NCBI GenBank assembly: GCA_015056055.1
Contig: SVHC01000022.1
Coordinates: forward strand, 1 to 48,906
Reading direction: 5' to 3'
Length of the DNA: 48,906 nt
Origin: Clostridiales bacterium
GTDB lineage: Bacteria > Bacillota > Clostridia > Christensenellales > Aristaeellaceae
The translations under genes were made by a program, and so were the position numbers. How positions within the stretch are numbered: position 1 is the stretch's first letter; every line of letters begins with the position of its first letter. Shown here piece after piece: positions 24,694 through 31,204 of the stretch. The notes under the pieces are model-generated. The model ran no database searches, was not told the origin of the DNA, and saw nothing but the letters and a program-made list of their open reading frames with translations.

Positions 24694-25399
24694 TTTCGCG
24701 CACCTTCCTTTCGATACGTCCAAAGATATAGGTAAGCAGAGTTACGATCAGAAGATAGATTGCTGCAACAACCAGAAGCGGCATATACGGAGAATACGTA
24801 ATACCACGTACCTGGTCACCTGCTTTGGTCAGATCGCGCAGACCAATGTAACCGACAACCGCAGTCTCCTTGAGCAGCATAATAAACTCATTGAGCAGGC
24901 TGGGCAGTGTGATTTTGAACATTTGCGGAAGAACGATCAGGCGCATTGTTGCGCCTGCGGAAAGGCCCAAAGAACGCCCCGCTTCGGTCTGCCCCTTATC
25001 GACTGCAAGAATACCGCCGCGAACCATTTCGGAAACATACGCGCCGCTGTTCAGGCCGAATGTGAGAATTGCAACTACAGCAGCCGGACCGCGGTAAGAC
25101 ATCATTACGATAAAATACATGATCAACAGCTGCAGAACAATCGGCGTTCCGCGAATCAGGTTTACATAGAACGAAGCGATTCCATTCAGAAGGCGCGACT
25201 TACTCAAACGCATCAGTGCAATGATAATGCCCAGAATGATTCCCAGTACCGCAGCGCCCGCAGCAATCAGCAGCGTATTGCCGAGACCTTCCATATACAG
25301 ACGCCAACGATCCTGATAGATAAAGTTCTTATAGAACTGATCGCCCACAGATTCAAACCACGCAAGCATTTCAGCCCAAACCAAATTGAAATCGAGCAA
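24680..25399 (-). CDS. Polar amino-acid ABC transporter, permease
   Basis: Inner-membrane channel subunit of the HisM/GlnP type, 239 residues. Several transmembrane helices are visible, with the first conserved [19 protein letters not shown] segment, [16 protein letters not shown] and the EAA-like coupling loop [21 protein letters not shown]. The start is a TTG (25397-25399) preceded by GGAGGG at good distance; no ATG lies nearby in frame. About 25 residues before the first membrane segment are longer than usual. The gene is separated from the binding-protein gene by a long hairpin and overlaps the ATPase gene. Confidence 0.94.
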   Translation of the reverse strand: MLDFNLVWAEMLAWFESVGDQFYKNFIYQDRWRLYMEGLGNTLLIAAGAAVLGIILGIIIALMRLSKSRLLNGIASFYVNLIRGTPIVLQLLIMYFIVMMSYRGPAAVVAILTFGLNSGAYVSEMVRGGILAVDKGQTEAGRSLGLSAGATMRLIVLPQMFKITLPSLLNEFIMLLKETAVVGYIGLRDLTKAGDQVRGITYSPYMPLLVVAAIYLLIVTLLTYIFGRIERKVRESDLR

Positions 25400-25453
25400 G
25401 GATTGTCCCTCCTTACAAAGAGCACATTCGACCGATTATATTTAAGGAAAAAT

Positions 25454-25520
25454 GCGGAGCTGTCGTACCGGCACTTGCAGGAATCTGTTCCTGTAAGTAT
25501 GCCCAGAACGGCAGCTCCGC
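25454..25520 (-). other. Long imperfect hairpin between binding-protein and permease genes
   Basis: Arms at 25454-25483 and 25488-25520 form a roughly 30-bp imperfect stem with a four-base loop; on the minus strand it is followed by ATTTTTCC. It could partly terminate or stop 3' decay, so that more binding protein than membrane subunits is made (inference). Confidence 0.75.
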
Positions 25521-25537
25521 TGCAACTCAATTCGAAA

Positions 25538-26305
25538 TTATTCGCCTACAGTGTACTTGATATACAGATTATCGATGGTGCCGTCGCTCAGAAGACGCTC
25601 AAGAATAGCGTTAACCTTCTCGCACAGTGCGGTGTTGCCCAGCTTGAAGGCGATGCCATAGCTTTCGGGTTCCATCTCAATGCCCTCGAGAATTACAAGA
25701 CCATCAATGTTGGATACGATTTCCTCTGCAGGTGCGGAGTCGATCATAACTGCATCGATGCGGCCGGCAGCCAGATCCAGTGCAGCATTGGTACCGGTGC
25801 TGTACTGACGTACTTCAACACCTTCCATGTCGCTTACAAAGAAATCGCCGGTGGTGCTCATCTGAACGCCAACTACCTTGCCTACGAGGTCATCTACCTT
25901 TGCGATGTCCGCATAGCCTTCACGAACGATGATGGACTGAACAGCAGTAGCGTACGGAGTGGAGAACAGAACGCTTTCCTGACGCTCAGGGGTAATGGTG
26001 ATACCGGACATAGCGGCGTCTGCCTTGTTGCTGGTAACCATGTTGATAACGGAGTTGAATTCTACATTCTCAATAGCGAGTTCAAGACCAAGTTCCTTGG
26101 CAATAATCTCTGCAACTTCCATATCGACGCCAATGTACTCGCCGCCTTCGCCAACCATCTCCCACGGAGCGAACTCAGCATTGGTAGCAACCGTAAACTT
26201 ACCGGCGTTTACAGTATCAAGACCACTTTCGTTGCTCTGGCAACCAGCAAGAACAACGCACAGCGCGAGAGCCATTACGAGGGCTGCAAACTTCATAAAC
26301 TTCAT
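25538..26305 (-). CDS. Amino-acid ABC transporter substrate-binding lipoprotein
   Basis: Extracellular lipid-anchored binding protein of 255 residues (SBP family 3). The start is the ATG at 26303-26305; an ATG nine bases upstream touches the AGGAGG site and is unlikely. A lipobox LAGC at about residue 22 marks lipidation. The mature domain begins KFTVATNAEFAPWEM, followed by GVDMEVAEIIAKELGLEL, a family 3 signature, SGITITPERQESVLFSTPY and the C-terminal LSDGTIDNLYIKY. The ligand is not clear; the Asp residues in the binding cleft regions fit a polar amino acid. First gene of the importer operon with its own promoter. Confidence 0.95.
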   Translation of the reverse strand: MKFMKFAALVMALALCVVLAGCQSNESGLDTVNAGKFTVATNAEFAPWEMVGEGGEYIGVDMEVAEIIAKELGLELAIENVEFNSVINMVTSNKADAAMSGITITPERQESVLFSTPYATAVQSIIVREGYADIAKVDDLVGKVVGVQMSTTGDFFVSDMEGVEVRQYSTGTNAALDLAAGRIDAVMIDSAPAEEIVSNIDGLVILEGIEMEPESYGIAFKLGNTALCEKVNAILERLLSDGTIDNLYIKYTVGE

Positions 26306-26336
26306 CGGAAACATCCTCCTAAAACATAATGAATGG

Positions 26337-26365
26337 ATTATACATCCGAACCATCATTTTTGCAA
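26337..26365 (-). promoter_or_regulatory. Promoter of the amino-acid importer operon
   Basis: TTGCAA (26360-26365), 17 bases, TATAAT (26337-26342) on the minus strand, about 25 bases upstream of the lipoprotein ribosome binding site. Confidence 0.82.
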
Positions 26366-26441
26366 TATCAGCCCCCGTTAAATGAATATTAAATCATACT
26401 TTTTTCTATGTGTCCGAATTTTTATACACCCTTTCTGGGGA

Positions 26442-26470
26442 TTGACAAATCTCATCGGCAAAGGTAAAAT
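26442..26470 (+). promoter_or_regulatory. Sigma-A promoter of mgtE
   Basis: TTGACA (26442-26447), 17 bases, TAAAAT (26465-26470). The expected start near 26477 leaves a 240-base leader before mgtE. The 402-base stretch between the importer genes and mgtE therefore holds two divergent promoters plus this leader. Confidence 0.85.
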
Positions 26471-26506
26471 AATATAGTTCCATTCCTAATACATATACTG
26501 ATTTAT

Positions 26507-26682
26507 GGGAGGTGACACCGAATGGACGATGGCGGTCATAGTACGTTGAATGAAGGCGTGCCCAGGCGGTGTCGCACATTCCGCAATCGCCCCTCCGGCA
26601 GATAATCCTTTCACGCCGGTATAATTCGACACGTCTGATTTCATCTTTCCCGCCAAACAGGCTTGCAAGGTGTGCAATGCCT
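26507..26682 (+). promoter_or_regulatory. Structured mgtE leader, candidate Mg2+-responsive control element
   Basis: GGAGG (26508-26512) can pair with CCTCC (26592-26596), and TGACACCG (26513-26520) with CGGTGTCG (26567-26574). Competing stems are GTGTCG (26569-26574) with CGACAC (26627-26632), CCGGC (26595-26599) with GCCGG (26615-26619), and a late hairpin CAGGC...GCCTG (26658-26682) before the mgtE ribosome binding site. Mutually exclusive stems are typical of attenuators and riboswitches. I could not match the M-box consensus. A small reading frame sits inside. Confidence 0.55.
26522..26605 (+). CDS. Candidate 27-residue leader peptide upstream of mgtE
   Basis: ATG at 26522 with a GGGAGG ribosome binding site (26507-26512) nine bases upstream, then 27 codons to TAA at 26603-26605. 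The peptide starts MDDGGHSTLNEG and continues VPRRCRTFRNRPSGR: acidic at the start, then proline and six arginines. This recalls the enterobacterial MgtL leader peptide, which has an acidic/proline-rich start followed by arginines and controls the Mg2+ transporter mgtA. The ribosome binding site and its spacer are themselves base-paired with codons near the end of the frame. Too short for statistical support; the call is an inference from the initiation signals, position and composition. Confidence 0.5.
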   Translation: MDDGGHSTLNEGVPRRCRTFRNRPSGR

Positions 26683-26716
26683 GATTTCATTATGTAAATT
26701 TGGGAGGATGAATCCA

Positions 26717-28063
26717 ATGAATTCTGAAAGAATGAAAGAACGGCTGGATGCATTGATTCAGCTCGGCCGTCACAATGAACTGCGCGGCGCAATGATGATG
26801 CTCAACGAGGTCGATATTGCAGAATACATGGCCGAACTCAAGAAAGAGCATCTTCTGATGGTATTCCGTATTCTTCCGAAAGATATTTCTGCGGATGTTT
26901 TCGCATATCTGGACGATGAAAAGAAGCAGGAACTTATTGAACTCATCGGCGACGGTGAAATCCGTGCCCTGATTGATGATATGTTTCTGGACGATGCGGT
27001 TGACTTTCTGGAGGAAATGCCTGCAAGCGTCGTACGCAGGATTCTGCAAAGTACCGATGAGCATACCCGCAACCTGATCAATCAGTTCCTGCGTTACCCC
27101 GAGAACTCTGCAGGTTCAATCATGACGATTGAATATTGCGAATTTCATCAGGGAATCACGGCTCGTCAGGCGCTTGATAATCTGAAGCGTACCGGTATCG
27201 ATAAAGAAACGATCTATACGCTCTATATCATTGACCAATCCCGCCGCCTCTGCGGTACACTCGCACTGCGTCGCCTGATTATGGCTCCCGACGATGCACT
27301 TGTCGAAACGATTATGGATACCACGGTTATCAGTGTAAAAACGCTGGATGACCAGGAAACCGTCGCCGATACTGTGCGTAAATACGACCTTCTGACCATT
27401 CCCGTTGTAGACAACGAAGAACGCCTCGTCGGTATCATTACTGCGGATGACGTCATGGACGTTATCGAAGAAGAGAACACCGAGGACTTTGAAAAGATGG
27501 CGGCTCTGCTCCCCAGTGATGACGAATACCTCAAAACTTCTGCATTCCAGCTGGCCAAGAATCGTATGCCCTGGCTGATCGTCCTGATGCTTTCCGCCAT
27601 TCTTACCGGCGCGATCATCACTCATTTCGAAGGGCTTCTGGCAGGCGCCGTCGGCCTGACCGCATTTATCCCCATGCTGATGGGTACCGGCGGTAACTGC
27701 GGTGCTCAGGCTTCCACACTTGTTATCCGCGGTCTTGCGCTTGGTGAAGTTCAATTCAAGGATACGCTCAAGGTTCTCTGGCGCGAATTCCATGTAGGTC
27801 TTATGGTCGGTCTTGCGCTTGCCGGACTCACATTCCTGCGTCTTATGTTCCTCAGCCAGTCCGGATTGACGGTATCTCTGGTAGTTTCCATCAGTCTTTA
27901 TTGTACGGTTGTTTTCTCAAAGGCAATTGGCTGTACGCTGCCGCTGTTCGCAAAGCGCATAAACCTTGACCCTGCTCTTATGGCAAGTCCGCTTATTACA
28001 ACCCTCGTCGATATTTGCTCCCTGCTGATTTTCTTCATGATCGCTTCGCAGTGGATGCTCTAA
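26717..28063 (+). CDS. mgtE: Magnesium transporter MgtE
   Basis: Homodimeric Mg2+ channel gated by intracellular Mg2+. The ATG at 26717 lies nine bases after a GGGAGG site and gives 448 residues, the usual length; earlier in-frame ATGs are at or before that site. Domains: N-terminal helical MgtE_N domain (about 20-120), tandem CBS domains (about 130-250), a plug helix, then five transmembrane segments (about 280-448) with the family motif GTGGNCGAQAST and the pore-lining ASPLITTLVDI (Asp near the C-terminus). Preceded by a 240-base structured leader with a possible leader peptide, so transcription or translation is probably controlled there. A TtcA-like gene follows after 24 bases. Confidence 0.97.
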   Translation: MNSERMKERLDALIQLGRHNELRGAMMMLNEVDIAEYMAELKKEHLLMVFRILPKDISADVFAYLDDEKKQELIELIGDGEIRALIDDMFLDDAVDFLEEMPASVVRRILQSTDEHTRNLINQFLRYPENSAGSIMTIEYCEFHQGITARQALDNLKRTGIDKETIYTLYIIDQSRRLCGTLALRRLIMAPDDALVETIMDTTVISVKTLDDQETVADTVRKYDLLTIPVVDNEERLVGIITADDVMDVIEEENTEDFEKMAALLPSDDEYLKTSAFQLAKNRMPWLIVLMLSAILTGAIITHFEGLLAGAVGLTAFIPMLMGTGGNCGAQASTLVIRGLALGEVQFKDTLKVLWREFHVGLMVGLALAGLTFLRLMFLSQSGLTVSLVVSISLYCTVVFSKAIGCTLPLFAKRINLDPALMASPLITTLVDICSLLIFFMIASQWML

Positions 28064-28087
28064 TTTCAAACCCACGGAGGATACCTG

Positions 28088-28807
28088 ATGAAAGATGTGC
28101 TTGGCTGCATTCGCCGCGCCGATAAAGATTTTCATATGATCGAACCGGGCGACAATGTTCTTGTCGGCGTTTCCGGCGGAAAGGACAGTCTCCTTCTGCT
28201 GCATGCTATGGCTTTGTACCGCCGCTTTTGCCCGACTCCTTTCACATTGCAGGCAGCAACCCTTCACATGGGCTATGAGCCGTTCGATCTGTCCGGCATA
28301 CGCGCTCTGTGCGAGGAGCTGGATGTCCCCTATACCGTGAAACAAACAGATATCGCCAAAGTTATTTTCGAGGAGCGCAAGGAAAAGAATCCCTGCTCCT
28401 TGTGCGCAAAGATGCGCCGCGGTGCTCTTTCCGACCTCTGCAATGAACTCGGCGCAAACAAAGTGGCACTTGGTCACCACAGGGATGACGCCATCGAAAC
28501 GCTTCTTTTGAGCATGCTGTATGAAGGTCGCCTGCACACGTTCCAGCCGGTCACCTATCTTTCACGCTCGAATATCACGCAGATTCGCCCCATGGTATAC
28601 CTGAGCGAAAAGCATGTAATTCACATGACAAAACAGCTTAATCTTCCTGTGGTCAAGTCCCCTTGCCCGGCAAACGGACGTACCAAGCGTGAGGATATGA
28701 AAGACCTGCTTAACTACATCTGCAAGTCCGTTCCCAATGCCAAGGACCAGCTTCTCAGAGCCTTGCAGAATGAAGAGCAGTATGGTCTCTGGAACAAGCC
28801 TCGCTAA
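28088..28807 (+). CDS. TtcA-family tRNA thiolation protein (PP-loop ATPase)
   Basis: 239 residues of the TtcA/TtuA class, which adenylate tRNA bases and replace oxygen by sulfur. The PP-loop is SGGKDSLLLLH (about residues 29-39). The cysteine pair CSLC (about 102-105) and a later Cys in SPCPANGR are as in TtcA, where three Cys hold an iron-sulfur cluster. The motif GHHRDDAIETLLL is typical. TtcA makes 2-thiocytidine-32; the exact target is not certain in Firmicutes homologs. GGAGG precedes the ATG. The gene probably shares mgtE's transcript and ends at a strong terminator. Confidence 0.88.
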   Translation: MKDVLGCIRRADKDFHMIEPGDNVLVGVSGGKDSLLLLHAMALYRRFCPTPFTLQAATLHMGYEPFDLSGIRALCEELDVPYTVKQTDIAKVIFEERKEKNPCSLCAKMRRGALSDLCNELGANKVALGHHRDDAIETLLLSMLYEGRLHTFQPVTYLSRSNITQIRPMVYLSEKHVIHMTKQLNLPVVKSPCPANGRTKREDMKDLLNYICKSVPNAKDQLLRALQNEEQYGLWNKPR

Positions 28808-28821
28808 ACATTTTATTCCTG

Positions 28822-28849
28822 CGGCGCAGCTTCGGCTGCGCTGTTTTTT
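28822..28849 (+). terminator. Terminator after the TtcA-like gene
   Basis: GCGCAGC/GCTGCGC stem with a TTCG tetraloop followed by TGTTTTTT. Confidence 0.93.
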
Positions 28850-28865
28850 ATAACCTTGCCATGCC

Positions 28866-28894
28866 TTGAACTTATACATAGTTTATGATAAACT
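28866..28894 (+). promoter_or_regulatory. Promoter of the SLC13/ArsB-type permease gene
   Basis: TTGAAC (28866-28871), 17 bases, TAAACT (28889-28894). Confidence 0.65.
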
Positions 28895-28940
28895 ATCCTG
28901 CGGCTAAAACAATGAAATCACAAAGGAAAGAAGCGTCTGC

Positions 28941-30047
28941 ATGAAAAAAGCGATAACGTATCTCAAGAATGAACCTGTTCTGATTATTGCATGGATTCTC
29001 GCCCTTGCTTCCATGTTCATCGTACCGCCGGACAGTGCATACGCCGGCTACATCGATACGCATACTCTGGCGTTGCTTTTCTGCCTTATGGGTGTTATGG
29101 CTTCATTGCAAGGTATAGGCTTTTTTCGACGTGCAGGCGAAATTCTGCTGCAGAAGACCAGAACAAGCCGCCAACTGGAAGCAGTCCTGATATTTCTTTG
29201 CTTTATTTCCAGCATGCTGATTACTAATGATGTTGCACTGATTACTTTTGTTCCTTTTGCACTTGAAGCTTTGCGCATGGCAAAGCTTGAAAAGCGCATC
29301 ATTCCCGTAGTCGTTATGCAAACGATTGCTGCCAATCTCGGCAGTATGGCAACGCCCATCGGCAATCCTCAGAATTTGTATCTATACTCCCACTATTACC
29401 TGAGTGCCGGAACATTCTTCTCCGTTTCCCTTCCCTACGTTGCATTTTCTGCTGTTTTGCTGGCAGTATTTATTCTGCTGAAAAAACCGCAGCCCGTTTG
29501 CCCGCCTACCGCTGAAACAAAAATTATTTCTACCCGCACTCATCTTGCAACACTCGCTGTTTTGTTTTTAATTTGCCTGTGCGCCGTTGCGCACATTTTG
29601 AACGTATGGCTTGTTCTGGGAATCGTTGCCATTTGCCTTTTGATTCTGGACCGCCGATGCCTCTTGCATGTTGACTATGCACTTCTTGCGACATTTGCAG
29701 GTTTCTTTGTTTTCATCGGCAATCTCGGTCGCGTTCCTGCATTCAGTGATTTTCTGCGTTCTATCCTTGAAGGACGTGAAGTATTGGTAGCCATCGCCGC
29801 CAGCCAGGCGCTTTCCAATGTTCCCTGCGCTCTGCTCCTTTCCGGTTTCACCGAGAATGCTCTTGCACTCGTAATCGGTACGAATCTCGGAGGTTTGGGC
29901 ACCTTGATTGCATCGATGGCAAGTCTCATCTCTTTCAAACGCATTGGCATTGAATATCCCAATCTGCGTGGACGCTACTTAGGGTATTTCACCGTGGCGA
30001 ATATCGTTTTCCTCGCATTTCTTCTCGGACTCTGGTTGTTGCTTTAA
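28941..30047 (+). CDS. SLC13/ArsB-superfamily anion permease
   Basis: Integral membrane protein of 368 residues with about ten hydrophobic segments. Typical ion-transporter-superfamily features are MLITNDVALITFVPFA (the conserved N-D in the first re-entrant repeat), LGSMATPIGNPQNLYLYS (the SxTPxGNPQN motif) and, in the second half, SQALSNVPCALLLSG and GTNLGGLGTLIASMASLI. These motifs occur in ArsB, NhaD-like and SLC13 carriers. The protein is shorter than ArsB (about 430), and no arsR/arsC is near, so arsenite transport is not supported. Substrate (an anion or dicarboxylate) unknown. A single-gene unit with its own promoter and terminator. Confidence 0.87.
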   Translation: MKKAITYLKNEPVLIIAWILALASMFIVPPDSAYAGYIDTHTLALLFCLMGVMASLQGIGFFRRAGEILLQKTRTSRQLEAVLIFLCFISSMLITNDVALITFVPFALEALRMAKLEKRIIPVVVMQTIAANLGSMATPIGNPQNLYLYSHYYLSAGTFFSVSLPYVAFSAVLLAVFILLKKPQPVCPPTAETKIISTRTHLATLAVLFLICLCAVAHILNVWLVLGIVAICLLILDRRCLLHVDYALLATFAGFFVFIGNLGRVPAFSDFLRSILEGREVLVAIAASQALSNVPCALLLSGFTENALALVIGTNLGGLGTLIASMASLISFKRIGIEYPNLRGRYLGYFTVANIVFLAFLLGLWLLL

Positions 30048-30068
30048 GCATCTTATAATTGAATCAGC

Positions 30069-30110
30069 CCCTGTCGTGCGTAAGTTCACATACGACAGGG
30101 ACTGTATTTT
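30069..30110 (+). terminator. Terminator after the permease gene
   Basis: CCCTGTCGT/ACGACAGGG stem with a 14-base loop, followed by ACTGTATTTTTAT. Confidence 0.82.
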
Positions 30111-30122
30111 TATATCTGCAAT

Positions 30123-30629
30123 TTAATCCTTCTTAATAGCGAAGCAAATACACCTGTGTATTTTTCCGCGGTATTCGATTTCTTCTACTGTTTCAATTCG
30201 CTGCATGCCGCATTTTTCCATCACACGCATGCTTGCGATGTTCTCTTCAAAAGCGCCTGCCCGAATCTCCGAAAAGCCTTTTGCAAACAGTGCCTCAATT
30301 GCAAGCTTCACAGCCTCTGTAGCATAACCCCTATTGTGGTACTTACTGCGTATTACCCAACCAAGTTCCATGGAATCGGCGCTGATGTCCACGTCGTTAA
30401 TCCAGCCAAGAAATTCATTGCCGGCACATATCCCGCGCACAAAATGATTGTCTGCCATCGAATGTTCCTTTAGTCGCCGAAACAATTTCTCCACGCCCTC
30501 AGGAACTGAAAGGTCCGGAATCATATAGGTCTGCTTAATTGCATTATCCGTCAGAATTTCGTAGACAGCTTCTCTGTCCGATTCAGTGAAGCTTCGTAAC
30601 TCAATTTTACATGCATGCTGTTCATCCAT
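30123..30629 (-). CDS. GNAT family N-acetyltransferase (RimJ/RimL-like)
   Basis: Acetyl-CoA-dependent acetyltransferase of 168 residues. The ATG at 30627-30629 has an AAAGGAA site; it overlaps the end of the upstream zinc-ribbon gene by eight bases. The domain begins IELRSFTESDREAVYEILTD. The acetyl-CoA-binding loop is seen at YHNRGYATEAVKLAIEALF (R/QxxGxA-type), and the C-terminal NIASMRVMEKCGMQRI is typical of RimJ/RimL-like enzymes that acetylate protein N-termini, antibiotics or small amines. The substrate cannot be assigned. Confidence 0.9.
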   Translation of the reverse strand: MDEQHACKIELRSFTESDREAVYEILTDNAIKQTYMIPDLSVPEGVEKLFRRLKEHSMADNHFVRGICAGNEFLGWINDVDISADSMELGWVIRSKYHNRGYATEAVKLAIEALFAKGFSEIRAGAFEENIASMRVMEKCGMQRIETVEEIEYRGKIHRCICFAIKKD

Positions 30630-31008
30630 TTGGAAGTTCCTTTCCACACTTGGTGCAATAGAGAAATGTGGCTTCTGCTTTCGTGCCACAGTAGGGGCAA
30701 AACTGTGCCTTTTCTCCGGATACAGTTTTCTTTTGAGAATCGCCAAATCGTTCATTCAACGGATCGTTTTCTTCCCCATCTTCCGTGATATCAAAGGCAG
30801 AATAGCGTTTTTTACCCGTAGCATTTTTGATATGATATACCGCATTGACAATCGCCATCGCGATGAATATTACCCCAAACGCCGCAAATAGCGGTGGAGC
30901 CCCCATGCTAAGTGCAGCAATCATCCAAATAACGCCGAATACTGCCGCAAAAATTGCGCCAATCCCACCCATCATAGATGGTCCACGTCCCGGTTTGATA
31001 CTTTTCAC
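30622..31008 (-). CDS. Small membrane protein with C-terminal zinc ribbon
   Basis: 128 residues from the GTG at 31006-31008, chosen because an AAAGGAG site lies nine bases upstream; a longer form from a GTG at 31036-31038 has no visible site. Two adjacent hydrophobic helices (about 15-55, GGIGAIFAAVFGVIWMIAA and PPLFAAFGVIFIAMAIV) form a hairpin. A charged linker follows, and a zinc ribbon CPYCG...CTKCG ends the protein. Such two-helix plus zinc-ribbon proteins are common in Firmicutes and mostly uncharacterised. It overlaps the acetyltransferase gene, so the two are co-expressed. I do not assign a function. Confidence 0.8.
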   Translation of the reverse strand: MKSIKPGRGPSMMGGIGAIFAAVFGVIWMIAALSMGAPPLFAAFGVIFIAMAIVNAVYHIKNATGKKRYSAFDITEDGEENDPLNERFGDSQKKTVSGEKAQFCPYCGTKAEATFLYCTKCGKELPNG

Positions 31009-31040
31009 TTTTTCTTGCTCCTTTACTATTTCTGACACAT

Positions 31041-31046
31041 ATTATA
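31041..31046 (-). promoter_or_regulatory. Possible -10 box for the zinc-ribbon/acetyltransferase pair
   Basis: TATAAT on the minus strand about 35 bases before the GTG start; no convincing -35 at 17 bases. Confidence 0.4.
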
Positions 31047-31148
31047 TGCTCTGCTTAAGAACCATCGGCACATACAGTATATCACAACATTTGCAGCGCA
31101 GCAAGAATTGGGTTATCCACCTTGAATCAGCCTGTATCTTTTACACGT

Positions 31149-31183
31149 AAAAAGCAGGATCGTGCCAATTGGCACGATCCTGC
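31149..31183 (-). terminator. Terminator after the EF-G-like gene
   Basis: A perfect 30-base palindrome (31154-31183) followed on the minus strand by TTTTTACG. Stem of up to 13-15 bp, located about 20 bases after the stop codon. Confidence 0.93.
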
Positions 31184-31204
31184 AATAGAATGCAAGAATA
31201 AATA

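Noticed and set aside
26507-26700. M-box (ykoK) Mg2+ riboswitch upstream of mgtE
   Set aside because: The conserved GGUGAGGCUCC, GCUGCUGCCC and GACGCCAAUGGGU-type blocks could not be found by eye. A covariance search would settle it.
28941-30047. Arsenite efflux pump ArsB
   Set aside because: Shorter than ArsB and no arsR, arsC or arsA nearby. A general SLC13/ArsB-superfamily call is safer.
31154-31183. Perfect 30-base palindrome as an operator
   Set aside because: It is followed by a T-run on the minus strand right after a stop codon, so it is the terminator of the EF-G-like gene.
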